In this document: positions 11,552 through 24,202 of the stretch, one piece after another
Layout: every line of letters begins with the position of its first letter
Numbering within the stretch: position 1 is the stretch's first letter
Assembly (NCBI GenBank): GCA_907165135.1
Contig: OU015568.1
Coordinates: 5,154,501 to 5,218,500 of the forward strand
Direction: 5' to 3'
Source of the DNA: Oikopleura dioica
Lineage: Eukaryota > Chordata > Appendicularia > Copelata > Oikopleuridae
DNA: 64,000 nt
Position numbers and translations under genes: made by a program
Notes under the pieces: generated by a model
What the model was told of the DNA's origin: nothing
Database searches by the model: none
What the model saw: the letters and a program-made list of their open reading frames with translations, nothing else

Positions 11552-14500
11552 ATGGATCTTTACGATGGAGAGCTGGATTTTAGCGAAATTGATGGAGTTT
11601 TACGCGAATCGGTCAGATCTGATAATGATTATTCGATAGCCAGGTAAATTTCTTTTGTTTTTCTTGAATCAATGTTTTCACAAAGTTCTGCTTCAACAGC
11701 CGTATCAAGAGAAATCGCCCATCTTCGGTCAGAAGTCCGGAAAATCGCGGAAAATGCGACTCGTTCAAAAGAAAAAGCTCTTCGAGAGAAGAAAATCGCC
11801 CAAAACAACTCGATCATCGAAAGAAAAAAGAGCAAAATCGCCGAAGACAAGGTGAAACAAGTGGCGGAAATGGCCGAGCAAATCAAGAGAATGTCTGATC
11901 AGAAGATTCGCCAGAGCAAGGAGAGAATCGACCAGCTCAAGGAAGGGTTTTCGGATGATATTATCGCGGAAAATTTCGGTGAAAATTGAGTTAGAAAACT
12001 GAACAAAAGGATGAACTATCGAGGACGAAAGCAAAACTGGGGACCTTCGAGGATCAAAGCTCAAAACTGGAACGATGCAAGATAAGAATTTCAAGTCTAG
12101 AAGATACGCTAGAAAGAGTCAAGGCTACGGTTCAAATATGATCATTCAGTGTTCAAAATTGAACAAACCATAAAATTAGTAAATGTAAAAATTTTCTGGA
12201 TTTTAAATTTTTTTTCGTTCGAGACATACCAAGATAATAAGATAATTTATACCAGTTAGCTGACTGCTCCATTAACAAACATTTTTTTCGATAATCAGAT
12301 TTAATTGAAATTTTCATTAACCGATAAAAGACCGAAAAATCAAAAGCACTGGCAGAATTTCAGCTCGAGCGAGAGCGCCGAATTCGCGGAGAAAACCGAC
12401 TCACAGCCGAAAACGACTTCGACCAAGAACTTCAATCCCGCACCCACGAGCTGGAATTCGAGCTCAAGGAGAAAAAGAAAGAAAACGCCAACCTGGACCG
12501 CCGATTCACCGAACGAGGAGAGAAGCTCGCCGAAGTGACGGTGAAAATGAATGAGTTTTCAAAAGAAAATATTCGGCTGAAAAAGAGGCTGGAGAAAATC
12601 AACCAAACGAATAAGGAAATGAATCGCGAAGCTGCTGAGACCGGGGGAGACCTTGAAAAGGCTCTGGACGCCCTGAAGACGCTGAAATCAGAACTGAAGA
12701 CGAAAAACGACTTGGTCAAGAAAAAAGATCATCAAATAGCGGCGCTGGAATCCGAGCGCGCTGAACTGGTCGAAAATATCGACGGAATCCGGGCGAACGA
12801 GAGGATTCAGAAAGATTCCAAAAGCGATGTGGAAAGAAGACTGGTCGTTGCTCTTCAGGACCATGCGATAGCGCAAATCACGATCAAGGAACTCGAGGAA
12901 AAGCTGACGGAAAGAGTGGAGCTGTTCGAAGGGTTGAGGGAGAAGGTTGAGGAGGATGCGAAGAAAGAGAATCAGAATATGGTTGAAAATCTTCAGGAGG
13001 AAATAAAATCAGGTAAATAGTGTTTGCGATTAGTTATAATTTTAATAATTATGATAATTTTTTGTTTTCATTGGACATAATTTTGGATGATCATTACAGA
13101 CCGATTCGAAGAAAATGTTCTTAAAATTTCTTTTCCGAATGGGATGATTCTCAAAATTAAGAATTTCATTCATTTTTTCTTCTATTATGGTTTTCATATT
13201 CAGCCGAATCTCGAAAGGCCCAACTTCAAGCCGTAATCGACGGCCAAAAAGATACGATTTCCACCATCGAAGAAGAAAAAACCAAACTCGAACGAGAGTT
13301 AAAGACTTATAAATCCTCAACAGCTGTTGGAAACAAAGAACTTATTGAGAAAACTTCCGAGTGCACTCGACTTACTTCTGAAGTCACTGCGTTGGAGAAG
13401 AAAATAAAGGACTTGACGAAGAAGATTACGAGTTTGGACTCTGAGCGAAAATCGCTGAAGAAAATTTCCGAATCTTTGGCGAAAAAACTCGATAAAAGTC
13501 AACAAGAAAACGACGACCAAAAAGTCAAAACTCTCACTCTTGAGAGACGAAGCGACAGTCTAGTAGACGAAATCAAATGTCTGAAAGACGAGATCCGCGG
13601 GAAGGAAAAAGAACTGGAAGAAGAAGTGGCGAAGGTAGAGGGCTATCGATCGAAAATTGGCGATTTGGAAATGAAGATGCAAAATTTTGACGGTCAAATT
13701 GTCGATTCTACACAGCGGGTAAAATCGCTAGAATTCGATTTGAAATGCAAAGAAAAAGAAGCTATGGATCTAAAAGAACAGTTAAATAATGAATCAAACA
13801 GGTAATGAAGACGACAAAAATAAGAAATTATAATCAACAAGGACTAGCAATTATCTCGTTCATTTCTAGGTGCGATGAAATTAACGCAAATTTGGAGTCG
13901 ACTCGTTCAAAATACCTCGTCAGCGAGCAGAAAATTACTGAACTAAAGATTGCGCTCCAAACAGCCGAACTGACTTCAGAAGCGAAGGTCAATCAAGATG
14001 AGAGGCAGAGAGAGGAGCTCCTGCAACTTAGAAAACTCAACAGAAAATTGGATAGAGAAATTTCTATGTACAAGGTAAAATAATCAGAAGAGATAGGCAA
14101 CCTGTGAAGAAAACCTGAGTCAGGAGTCTTGACAGATCTTTTATTGCCTTGAGAAAGACCCTGACTCAGTTTCGTTATACGGGTTTCCTTCTTGGTGAAA
14201 TTCAAGTCTATCTTTTCGATCGAAAAATCTGTTCCTGGGAACCTCAAATATTTACGCTTATTTACTATCTCTCCATAATTCATGTTCTTCGTAGGAAATC
14301 CTGACAACGAGCTCATCAACAGAAGCCAAAAACACAGAGAGACTCGTCGAGCTGCGAAAAAGCCTGAATGAATTGACGGAGCAAAAGTTAGATGCCGAAT
14401 CAGAGTTGCAAAAGTTCATTTCGGAGAATGAATCGCTCAGAGGAAAAGTGAAGGAATTGGAGAAGGAAAGCGTGAATATCAAAAAGACGGTAATGGTGAA

Positions 14501-15173
14501 TATGGAAGCGGTTCAAAATGCGGAACTTGAAAGGTTAAAAATAGGGTCTCCCTTTCAATATTGAGTTTTCTTTAGAACAAGAATTGAGCTTTCGAATGAG
14601 CGTCAACGCGCAATGTCCGCCGAAAAACTCAACGAAATCCTCCAAACGCGTCTCCGGCGACAAGCAACCGCAGAAGCTGAATCAAACAAATACTCCAAAG
14701 AAATCATCGAGCGCCTGGAGTCTGAGCTCTCTCAACGCTCTTCAGACACTCCGACGCTTAGAAGCTCGAAACCAAACTCGGCCAGAAGTGGGAAAAGCGA
14801 TACGTTGAGCATAAACGACGAGATATCAAGGACGATCGAGAAGATAGACGAAATGGCGGTTCATAATTTGGAACCGGATTTCGGCGACGTGGAAGAAATG
14901 AAAAAGCAAATTCAGGCGATCAAAGATAATTTGGAGCAATCGACTGTTTCGGAATCGTCAACTCTGCTTCATGAAGTCAGCCAATTCAACGTCGAACTAG
15001 AGTCCTTTCTGACTGAGGCTGATCAGGTACAATTTCGAGGTGAAATATTCTTATGCTCATTTCAGTCGCATTCGGACACACTCCTGATCGACGATTTCAA
15101 AGCCAAACTGATCGACATCGAATCTCGCCTCAACGCGCTTCCCGAAGACATCTCATCTCTGCCAAATGCTTAG
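11552..15173 (+). CDS. Long coiled-coil protein, nine exons, probably ciliary or centrosomal
   Basis: Exons 11552-11643, 11686-11946, 11995-12129, 12331-13012, 13204-13801, 13870-14074, 14295-14533, 14576-15026 and 15066-15173 join in frame to roughly 900 residues. After an acidic N-terminus (MDLYDGELDFSEIDGVLRE), almost the whole chain is Lys/Glu-rich heptad coiled coil, then a Ser-rich linker (SARSGKSDTLS) and a short helical tail ending LPNA. The short exon 11995-12129 is easy to miss; it restores the frame from KEG into TEQKDELSRTK. No globular domain is visible, so a family name is not safe. It is followed on the same strand by another coiled-coil gene and by RPGRIP1L, which suggests a basal body or centrosome role by context only. 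Confidence 0.85.
14088..14175. repeat. CCTGACTCAGG dispersed repeat copy in an intron
   Basis: The intron between exons 6 and 7 of the coiled-coil gene contains AACCTGTGAAGAAAACC followed by TGAGTCAGG, and later CCCTGACTCAG. The reverse complement matches CCTGACTCAGG-TTTT-CACAGGTT seen at about 25.54 and 55.15 kb. Confidence 0.6.
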
Positions 15174-15278
15174 ATTTTAATTTTTAATTTCTGTTTTTTC
15201 ACACACACTTTTCTATTTTTATAAGTTTCTTATTTTAACTCTCATTCTCTCTATAAAATTGTAGATTTTGAAGGAAAA

Positions 15279-17731
15279 ATGACGACGACGGAAAGATTGA
15301 GTGATGCTCAGATGAGAAGATTTGTTGCGACATTGACAGAGACTGTATCCAGGTTGACGGACAGTATCAAGACGCTAGAATTCAAGGTAAGGAGCCTTTT
15401 AAAAGCTTTTAAATAACGTCAAACTGCGAATAGACCCTAAAGAGTCAGTAAACCAGATCAAGCGGTCGTTGACATAGACGTGCTTTTTTTAAGGTTAAGG
15501 AAGTTATTTCTCTTCGTACCTCTTTTTAGACCGGGAACACCATACATATTTGGAATCAGCAGGAAATTTTAAGAACTTTGACCGTTTTAGTTTCTCAAAT
15601 TTCCACTTCCGGTCCGATTCTAGAGCCGGAAGTTGACGAAATTTTGAGTTTGGGCAACTTGTGACCTATCAAATTGATGCTCAGAAGATTTTGAGTCATC
15701 ACATCTACAAATTATTCAAAAAGACCGTCCCAACCGCGGACAAACCGACCGGCAAAACAAGGAAAAAAGGCATAAATTTGTGATTTTTCTTTCAGTTTTT
15801 AGCGGATGATTTGACCGCGGTCGGCATTGATTCTTATCTCAGATGATAGGAAATCTTCTGAGCATCAATTTGATAGGTCACAAGTTGCCCAAACTCAAAA
15901 ATTTCGTCAACTTCCGGCTCTAGAATCGGACCGGAAGTGGAAATTTGAGAAACTAAAACGGTCAAAGTTCTTAAAATTTCCTGCTGATTCCAAATATGTA
16001 TGGTGTTCCCGGTCTAAAAAGAGGTACGAAGAGAAATAACTTCCTTAACCTTAAAAAAAGCACGTCATACGCTTTGATCAGATTTAGTGATCCGTGACAG
16101 TGCACTTTTTAATTCAGTCCCAATAAAGATCTTTATGTAACAGATGCTAATCGTTTTATGATCCCTCTGTAAGTATTTAACCTCAAACTTCCTTACTCTG
16201 AGCCACAAAATCTCAAAAGGTTTTTTCCCTTTTCAATCTATGCACGATTTCGTCGGGCCCTCCATAATGCAGAAATACACGATCGTCAAGATTCTTGAGG
16301 AATGAGAGCCGGAAGAAAACAAGTAAGAAAAAGCCGCCCAGCTGCAGAAGTGGCGAATCGATTCTTGTTTTCTTCTGGCCGTCGTTTCCGCCATCGCTTT
16401 TTGCTGCATCCTGTCTACAGTGTCGAATTTCAGACTGTTTTAAGATGGCCCCGTATTATTCACTTCTAAAATGATTCCAAACGTTCGGTGATCCCACAAC
16501 TATTGCCATTTTGTAACTATTGTGAAGTTTACAACTACTGTAAGGCTTACAGTGTAAGCTGCTACTTTTTATATTCTTGAATAAAATAATTCTTACAGCA
16601 ATCTCCTCAATGAATGCTTTAGGTCTCCGCATCAGAAAACAACTACATTTCCGTCCTAAAAAAGCTCAACGAGGTCGAAAATGAAAACAAAGATCTCTCC
16701 AAAAAACTAGTCCAGCAAAATGAGCAAATCTTTCATCTCGAGGTACTCCTACTTTTTCTTTTTGGTATGTTATTTGCCTGCACTAGAATTCGTTGAAGCA
16801 GCAATCTCGCATATCAGAAGAGCACACTCAGACGATCCAAAGGAGGATCATGGATCTGGAAGGCGATAATAAGCAAATCGAAAAACGGGTAGAGCAAACG
16901 GCAAGGAGCGAAGGACAACGGGCTCTTGAAACATCAGATTCTATTGCCAAAGGTTGATTTCAGTCCAACTGTAACTTACAGTTGCATATCAGAAAACGAA
17001 GTTTTTCGGATAAAGCGCATGTTTCATGATTCAAGCCATTCAAGGCATTTTTGAAGCTAAATTTCTTCATAAATTCTCTTGATTTCTCCCTGATTCTTGC
17101 ATGAACCCATTTAAAAGCTGAGTCGAAAATAACCGGAAGCGCAGAACTTCAGCTGCTGCAAACCAGACTCAATTCCCTCGCCGAAGAAATGCGACTGAGC
17201 ATCGAGAATTCCAAGCGCTGGGCAGATCAGGAGCGAGAACGAACAAATCGTGAAATGAATGACAACATCAGAGAAGCTTTGGCCACTATCGAGAGGGACA
17301 GCAAAGATCTCAAAGTAAGACTCTCGTTGCTTTTGGCTTTTTTATAAATTATAATTTTCTTTAGAATTTCGTCCATGAAACAGCGGAAGACTTGAAACAG
17401 ACGACCACTCTTTCGGACCAAGAATGCAAAAGACTGGACGATAAAGTGAAGCAGATCATCAAACGAATCACTGAAAACGAAAGCAGAAGCCGATCCAAGC
17501 ATTCACAGCACGTTGGCGAAATCAAGAACACTAGAAGTGAGGTAGGCCAATAGCTCATTATTCGTATACTTATCCCTCTCCAAGATTGAGCATGGATTTG
17601 ACAGTCTTCAATCGACTGTTTCTGGACTCCAAAAACTCCTTGAAGGCAAAATCCAGCTGTACAAGGACGATTACGACCGCCAAGTGGCAGAAATGAAGAA
17701 GCTCATTGTTCTGTCTGACACCAGCGTTTAA
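15279..17731 (+). CDS. Coiled-coil protein, six exons (possibly FAM81-like)
   Basis: Exons 15279-15386, 16623-16742, 16787-16952, 17118-17314, 17365-17541 and 17585-17731 splice in frame to about 300 residues. The chain starts MTTTERLSDAQMRRF, continues RLTDSIKTLEFK, and is helical throughout with an ARSEGQRALETSDS segment and an ENESRSRSKHSQH segment. The arrangement recalls FAM81-type coiled-coil proteins, but I recognise no diagnostic motif, so the name is tentative. The ATG follows AATTGTAG by 14 nt, a possible trans-splice acceptor, and it lies 105 bp after the stop of the previous gene. Intron 1 is about 1.2 kb, far longer than its neighbours, because it hosts a foldback element. Confidence 0.75.
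15477..16066. mobile_element. Foldback element in intron 1 of the coiled-coil gene
   Basis: Arms 15477-15692 and 15851-16066 are near-perfect reverse complements of about 216 bp each; the only difference noticed is one T in a T run. They are separated by a loop of about 158 bp. The ends are GACGTGCTTTTTTTAAGG and its complement. No transposase frame is present. Short flanking similarity (GATCAAGCG against GATCAAAGCG) suggests the original arms were slightly longer. Near-identity of the arms implies recent insertion or ongoing correction. Confidence 0.85.
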
Positions 17732-17944
17732 AGTCTTCCACGATCTTCCATGTTGTTGAATATTTTTTTGAGAAATCTTCCATTCCTTCAAGCTTTTCCT
17801 TTCTGTTGCAGCGAGCTTGACTCTTATTCTTTCATGATAAAACATTCTTTTTTCTAAATAAAGTGTATTTTTATATAAACATGAGTCGTTTCTAGAGCTC
17901 TCCTTGTTTTCTTCCTTTTTTCCTTGATGATTTCAAAGTAGACA

Positions 17945-20900
17945 ATGAATACAAGCCTCCCTTACGAGCTGGATTTTAGAATGTCAGCCCAACGGGCAGG
18001 CTGGCATCCCGGACTCGCGAAGCTCTCCCAGGAAGAAGTGCTCGACAAGTATCTGACGCTTTATGACAAGCACGAGGAGCTGAAAAAGATTTGCAGGGCG
18101 CAAGAGGAAAAGAACAAGCGCTTCGCCACGAAAATATTGAAATTGGCGGATGATCGGAAACGAAGAAATAGATCCAGATCGGGAACGAGAGATGAAGCCT
18201 TTGATTCTGAGGAAGATATCAGGTTGGAAAGATGATGAACTTTTTAAGAGAGAAATTCGCGAAGCCGATTTTTGTTTTTATAGGCTTTTTAGTTATGAGT
18301 GGCGGCTGAAATGTGAAAAGCTTGAAGACGAAAATCGCAACCTCGCCCGAAAAGTCGAAACGCTCAAGACTCAATACAAAGAGCTTCAGCAATCGAAGAA
18401 GATCCGCTCGTCAAAAGTCGATTCTGGCCTCCCATTTCCCTCAGGTGGCCGACCCATGAGTGGAACATCCCCTGCTCGTCAAGCGAAATCAGCGACTGTA
18501 ACGGCGAATTCGATCAGAACTGGCATGAGGAGAGTCGAGTCAAGCCCGCAGCTGAGGAGTCTTCAGCAGCATTTGGACGTAGCAAACCAGGAAAACGAAA
18601 ATATGCTCGAAGCAATAAGCCATCTTCAGCGACAACTAGCCCAGACAGAAGCGACTAACAAAAGCCTCAACACGCAGCTTTCTCAAAAGAACGAAATGCT
18701 CAACTTCTCTTCCGCAAATCTCAATACCCACCAGAAATCGCTGAAAACCGAGATTTCCAACATGCGACGAAATCTGAACAAAAGCCAAACTGAAATTCAA
18801 ACGCTCCAGTTTGAAATCGACGCCAAAGATTCAAAAGTAACTCTTTTGGAACAGCAGCTCAGCGCGGCGATAGAAGCTCAAAAAGCGACGCTAGAAGAGC
18901 TTGATGCTGTCAGACGAGACTTTTCGAGCGAAATCGAGAGGAATAAAAAGCTTCAAAGTGACAGAAGAGCGCTGGTTCTTCTCAAGGAAGAGCTTCAAAC
19001 TGAAAAAGACACTCGCCAAGATTTGGAAAGCGAGCGCTCTCTTCTGCGAGATCAACTAGCAGCGATTCGAAAAGCAGATTCAGTCGGAAGCAACATCGCC
19101 AAGGAGCGAGAAAATCACTACAAAAGTCAAATCAAATTGCTAGAAGACTCGATCGGCCACGATGCTAAAACTGCTCAAAAATTACGCCTTGAGCTTCATC
19201 AAGAAAAACTCATGACCCAGCGACTTGTGGCGAAACTTGATGAACTCGAAGGAGCGCATAGAAGCATGCAAGAAACCTTGCTCGTTCATGGAAAAGGAAG
19301 CGAGTTGAGAGAAGAGCCGAGGGAATCGACTGAAGAAGCGTTTGAGCGAATGTCAACGCTAAAAATCGCCACGAGCAGTGCTGGAAACACGAATCAAGAG
19401 CTCGAAGTTGCTCTCCGCCAAACTACACGGCGCGTTCGAGAGCTTGAGCAAAAGCTGATCACTTGCCATAGACAGATTCAAGCGAAAGATGAGGAACTTG
19501 TCAAGCTTCAAAAGGAATACGACCAGACCAGACGAGCTCTCGAAGAAATGACGGCGAAGCAGGCCAGAACTATCGATAATCAAAACAGCCAAATAGACCA
19601 ACTTTCTCGAAGCCTAAGGCAAATTGGTCTGGAAGGAACAGCGCCTCCCGTGTCAGGAAACGGTTCAATCAGGCTCAATTCTAGCGCTCTCTAGTAATTA
19701 GCGCCTATTGAACCTTTTGAATTAGGATTGACAAGCTCGAAGCTTATCGACACCGAATTTGGTCAAGCAGTTCCTCTAGGTGAAAATGAAATCTCTCTGA
19801 GATTAGAGGAGTGCGAGTTGTTTACGCAGAATTCTTTCCAAATTTTTGCGTGTGTTAATTTCGGCAGATTCAAGCCTGTGGCGACCAACGTTGTGACTGG
19901 AATCATGCCAAATCTCAAGTTCAGGTACTTCCACTCTTTGTCTTCATAAATAAATGACTACATCTCCTAGACATTGCTATCAAGTCGAAGTTTCCGACGA
20001 TTTCCTCCAATTCCTCCAAGACGGGTGCATCTTCATCGAGCTCCACCGCGTTCTTGGCGGGACACAATACGAACTCATCGGTCGAGGAAAAATCCCCCTT
20101 CGAAAGTTTCTAAGCGCTCAGCACTTTGATGGTTTTGTGGAGATCAAGTCCAACGATCCAGTCGTAGCTGTGAGCGAGATTGCAAGTATTCAGTACGCGG
20201 TGGCGGCGAAAATACCCTTTGAAAATGCGGCTACGCTTCATTTTGAGAAATCAACCGCGAGGGGATTTTTGAATGAGGAGGAAAGTGCAAGTGGAGGATT
20301 CAATTCTTTGACAGGTAACAAATACAAGGATGCGATTCCAACTCGTTCTAGTGAACATCATCGGCGGTCGAAACTTCGACGGAATCTTCGAAAACGAGGA
20401 ACCAAGCTGTTTCTGCATATATAAATTCTTTACGTACGACGAAATGACGACTAACGTAATCGAATCATCTTCAAATCCGCGATTCAACTACACCGCGCGC
20501 CACCCCGTCGAAGAAAACGAAAATCTTCATCGCTACTTATCCACCGGGAGATTGACGATTTTGGTCGTGGATAAAAGCGATGATGGCGAAGATCAAGAAG
20601 AGTACCTTGGCAAGTGCGAGATCGTCCTTACATCTTTGATTCAACAAGACGAGGTTACTGAAATTCTGACGCTCACGGACCCGCATGGTGATGAAAGCGG
20701 ACAGTTGGAGGTCAGACTTGCCTGGGAACACTCATACAGAGGTACTCTTTGATTAGCTCGTGCCTCCAACAATCAAAAATTAAGAACGCCATGGAGCGAT
20801 GAGAGTTCCGGAAATAATTCCAGCAGAAGTTGATTACACCAATCCACTTGTTATTTCCGACAGTCAAAAGTCAAGCCCAAGATCAGCGACTCGATCAAGG

Positions 20901-21871
20901 ACCAAATCATCGGCTAGTCTTCTCAGGTAGATTTTCTCTCTCCAATCTTTTTTCATAGACTTCTAGCGCCTCGATCAAGTCAAAATCCCGCTCGGTCTCT
21001 CGCGAGGTTACTCCCTCCGCAGCAGAAAGTGAAAAGACGCCAACGCCGCCGCCGAGAACGAGTCAATCTTCAGATCCATATCCATTCGACGAGAAGAATA
21101 TCGATGATGACGATGCAGCTTCAGTTGCTCCACCGAGCATTCCAGAAATTGAAAAGATCAAGAGTCCGTCTCCTCCCGTCGAAGAAATCGAGCCAGAGCC
21201 CACTGAACACGAAGCAACTCCTACTCCTGAAGACGGTGAGTTTACAGCGCTAGAAATTGTTTTGACTTAACTTTCAATTGAAGAACGAGAAAATGCGGAG
21301 GAGCAAGAGCCTGAAAAGGTTGAAGACAAAGAGCTGCGAGTTTGTTTGAAAGAGCTTCGTTGCGGAAAAGATGCAGAAGAGACACTTCTCAATTCAAAAG
21401 TCTTCATCGAGTTCAGCCTCTGTGGAAAATTATGCGAAACGAATCCATCAATCGACTATCCCAAAGATCCTGAAACGCCAGTCACGATCAACCATGATGA
21501 AATTATGCCAATAACGGTAAGAAATCTCATAAAAACAATGCTTTTTATCATCGTTTCAAGGAGGGAAGCGAGGAAGAAAACCAACTGAAGTTGATGATGA
21601 ATGGCGAGTTCGATTCTAGAGTTACTTTCACGCTGCTGACGGATCCTGGCGAAGACGATGACGGAAGCGTCGAATGCGAAGATGTTGCCACTGCTGAGAT
21701 CGATCTCCGAACCTGTAAGTCGTTTATTATCCTCCCCAAATGACTGTCTCTTTAGTCAAAGAAAACGAAGATCTGAAAGATCATCTTCTCGAATTCACGA
21801 GCGACGGAAAAGTCCTCGGCGAGCTTCTCCTCGATTTCTCTGCCGCCGGTGTTATTCGTTCTTTATCTTGA
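17945..21871 (+). CDS. RPGRIP1L: RPGRIP1/RPGRIP1L-type ciliary transition-zone protein
   Basis: Ten exons join in frame (17945-18222, 18284-19693, 19736-19924, 19971-20314, 20352-20741, 20824-20926, 20967-21235, 21284-21516, 21561-21714, 21756-21871). Order: an N-terminal segment LAKLSQEEVLDKY; about 450 residues of coiled coil; a C2 domain (FACVNFGRFKPVATNVV); a second C2 domain (LTVNIIGGRNFDGIF to GQLEVRLAW); an acidic Pro/Glu linker; and a C-terminal C2-like RPGR-interacting region in which FTLLTDPGEDDD, VECEDVATAEIDL and GKVLGELLLDF closely follow the vertebrate pattern. RPGRIP1L organises the NPHP-MKS module at the ciliary transition zone. At 19693 a donor GTAATT and an acceptor ending GACAAG bypass an in-frame TAG and keep the frame. 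Whether it is RPGRIP1 or RPGRIP1L cannot be decided here; a single ancestral gene is likely. Confidence 0.9.
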
Positions 21872-22077
21872 TTTTTATATGACTTCAAGCTTTTATTTTT
21901 ATACTGACACACTATTTTGATAAAAATCATTTCTATTTTCTTTCATTTTCATCAACTCAATCTTCAATGCCATCAATCTATTTTTTATATTTCAATGTTC
22001 CAAAAACTTTATTTTTCAAGTTCCAATTTCCTTAAAGATTTCTTTCTTCACCCTTTCGAACTATAAACTGCTTCAGA

Positions 22078-22552
22078 ATGAACCCAAGAGAAACTGAAGC
22101 TATCGGCTATGTCGAGGAGCACAAGCTCCAGCCACTCATGCAGCAGCTGATTGAATTGACGACTTATCATCAGCCTGGAGATCCAAGAGCATTTATGATC
22201 GGTAAAGTCTCTTTTTGCGGTCATTTTGAGTGCCTTTTCTTAATTCTAGAGCAGCTCAAGCACCTGATTTCTGCAAGAGAAAGCGGAACGGAACCTCCAA
22301 CTCTCCTTGAAGCCAACAACTTTGCCGCTATTTTCGGCCTCATCGATATTACTGGTCGTGGAACGTAAGAGCCTCACATTATTCTTCATTGGCTCATCAA
22401 ATTCTAGCGTTTCAAAGGCAGAAGCCCAGTCAGCCCTGCGCAAAGTCGGCATCGAAGCAGACCTTTTCGAATCGGAACTGATCACACGTGACCACTTCGT
22501 CAAAGCAGCAGAAGCCGAATACAAAAAGCTCAATATCACCTTCAAGAACTGA
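22078..22552 (+). CDS. EFCAB10: EFCAB10-like protein (RIIa/Dpy-30 domain plus degenerate EF-hand)
   Basis: Three exons (22078-22201, 22250-22364, 22408-22552) give about 127 residues. Residues 5-50 (EAIGYVEEHKLQPLMQQLI, then HQPGDPRAFMIEQLKHL) form the RIIa/Dpy-30-type dimerisation helix pair with the GDPR turn. A helix-loop-helix follows with loop DITGRGTVSKAE, which lacks several calcium ligands of a canonical EF-hand, so calcium binding is doubtful. The length and order match vertebrate EFCAB10, a small protein linked to motile cilia. The ATG comes one base after CTTCAG, which resembles a trans-splice acceptor. It is the fourth gene of the same-strand cluster and converges with the aminotransferase. 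Confidence 0.82.
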
Positions 22553-22707
22553 GAATCTCAAAGTCCGAAAAACTTTTATGTACAAGTGCACCCGTTTTTC
22601 CCTTTCATTTTCTGCGAAACTACTATCGGTATATTTTTATATAATTAATAAAGTTTATTTTGATTAAACCAAAAGTTTTAATACAGAAAGACAAGGAAAC
22701 ATCTGTA

Positions 22708-23840
22708 TTAAAAATAAGGAGTGAGAGTTTTTTGATAGTCGCTAATGAATTTGAGAATGACTTCATTTGCTTTGATCCAATTTTCTCGTGAAGAAAAGCT
22801 GAAGAAAGATACTCAATTCATCATAAGGATTTGGTCTACTTTACCTGTGTTCTTTGCCATTTAGGTGGACTAAATTAATCGGATACAGATTTTTCGTTGT
22901 GCTGGAAAGTGCTACTTCTTCAGCTTCCAGTAGCTCTCCAACTTTTATGTCACGGATTTCCGCCTTGATTCCGGCTGAGTTCAAGGCCTCGATGATTTTA
23001 TCCCGTGTTATTCCTGAGAGGACGTGTTTCGCCGGAGTGGACCAGGTTCCCTTTGAGTAGAGCCAGAAATTAGCCCTAGAATGGACCTTTCAAACTGCCT
23101 CCATCAAGATCCATTTACCTGGAAAGCTCACATAGCAATCCGTCCCGAGACATAAGACACTCGTTGTATCCGTCTTTGTTTGCTTCGTCGAGCGCTAGAA
23201 TGTTGTTCAAATAGTTTCCCGACTTTATGTTCGGATCCATCGAGTCATCTGAGTTCCGTTGAATATCTGTAACTTTGACGGAGACGGTAGAAGTGAGTGG
23301 GTCGGCGTTGACGGGAAATTCTTTCACGATGATGACGAAGTTGTTGGGTTGAGTTTGGTTAGCCAAGGTTAATGGACCAGTTCCTCGGGTGATGATCTTT
23401 TTGGGTTTATTTTAGCTGATAAAAAGTTTGTCCAAATGCAATTGACGAAGATAATTTGCTTTCGATAGTTCTTCCGAATATATTTAGAATATAATTTTGC
23501 AGTCTTTCAGGGTAAGGTTGTAATTTATGGTCCTTTGATTTTTTCAAAATGAACCCGGAACCCATCGGCAATAGATCCTTTGAGGCTTCTCTCCATAAAA
23601 CGCGATCGTTCTATTGATCTCCTCAGTCATTTCTTCATCAGAAATCGTAAGCTTCATTCTCATTTTCTCCGCTGACTTCTTCATTCTTTCCAAATGCTCC
23701 TTGAGAAACATTGGGTATCCATTTTCGATGATGATCACTTCATACAACGAGTCCCCATAAAGAAACCCGCGGTCAGTGATAGGAATTCTAGCGTCTTCAA
23801 GAAGCGATAGAGTTCCATTCACATTGGCAACTTCTCTCAT
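22708..23840 (-). CDS. Class IV PLP-dependent aminotransferase (D-amino-acid aminotransferase/aminodeoxychorismate lyase type)
   Basis: Four exons (23840-23562, 23396-23119, 23075-22845, 22798-22708) give about 290 residues, the normal length for fold-type IV enzymes. Conserved features are PITDRGFLYGDSLYEV near the N-terminus, LKEHLERMKKSAEKM, the substrate-side strand IITRGTGPL, and NIKSGNYLNNILALDEA, which carries the PLP lysine. Next come GYNECLMSRDG, LSRANFWLYSKGTW and LSGITRDKIIEAL. The family transfers amino groups between D- or branched-chain amino acids and keto acids, or splits aminodeoxychorismate. The usual EGS/T before the SN motif is CELSRAN here, so substrate preference is open. 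The bacterial-type sequence is unusual in an animal, yet four short introns show it belongs to this genome. Confidence 0.88.
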
Positions 23841-24202
23841 TTTTTGATTTCTATCGGAAATGGGACACTGTGTGTTTTCGAGGTAGTATTTGAGATTTGG
23901 GAGTGGTCTTGTGCCAAATATGGAATTTTTTGAAATAAAGGAACCAGTTTTTACAAGTTTAGGAATTCAGATCGAAGTTTCAATCGAATGTTTTATTTAC
24001 AGAAAGAATACAGGTCAGTGAAATCTTCAATTTTCACATCTATCTTTTGAACACAGCGCGAACATTGCCCTCTATAATTATTGTTACGTAATGAATAGTT
24101 TTTATCAACTCACCTGGAGCTTCTTGATACTTCGCCAGAACTGGTTAGATAATCGCTTGCACTGCGGCTTGTCTAATTTGAACAAAGTTCTAAATGCCTT
24201 TG

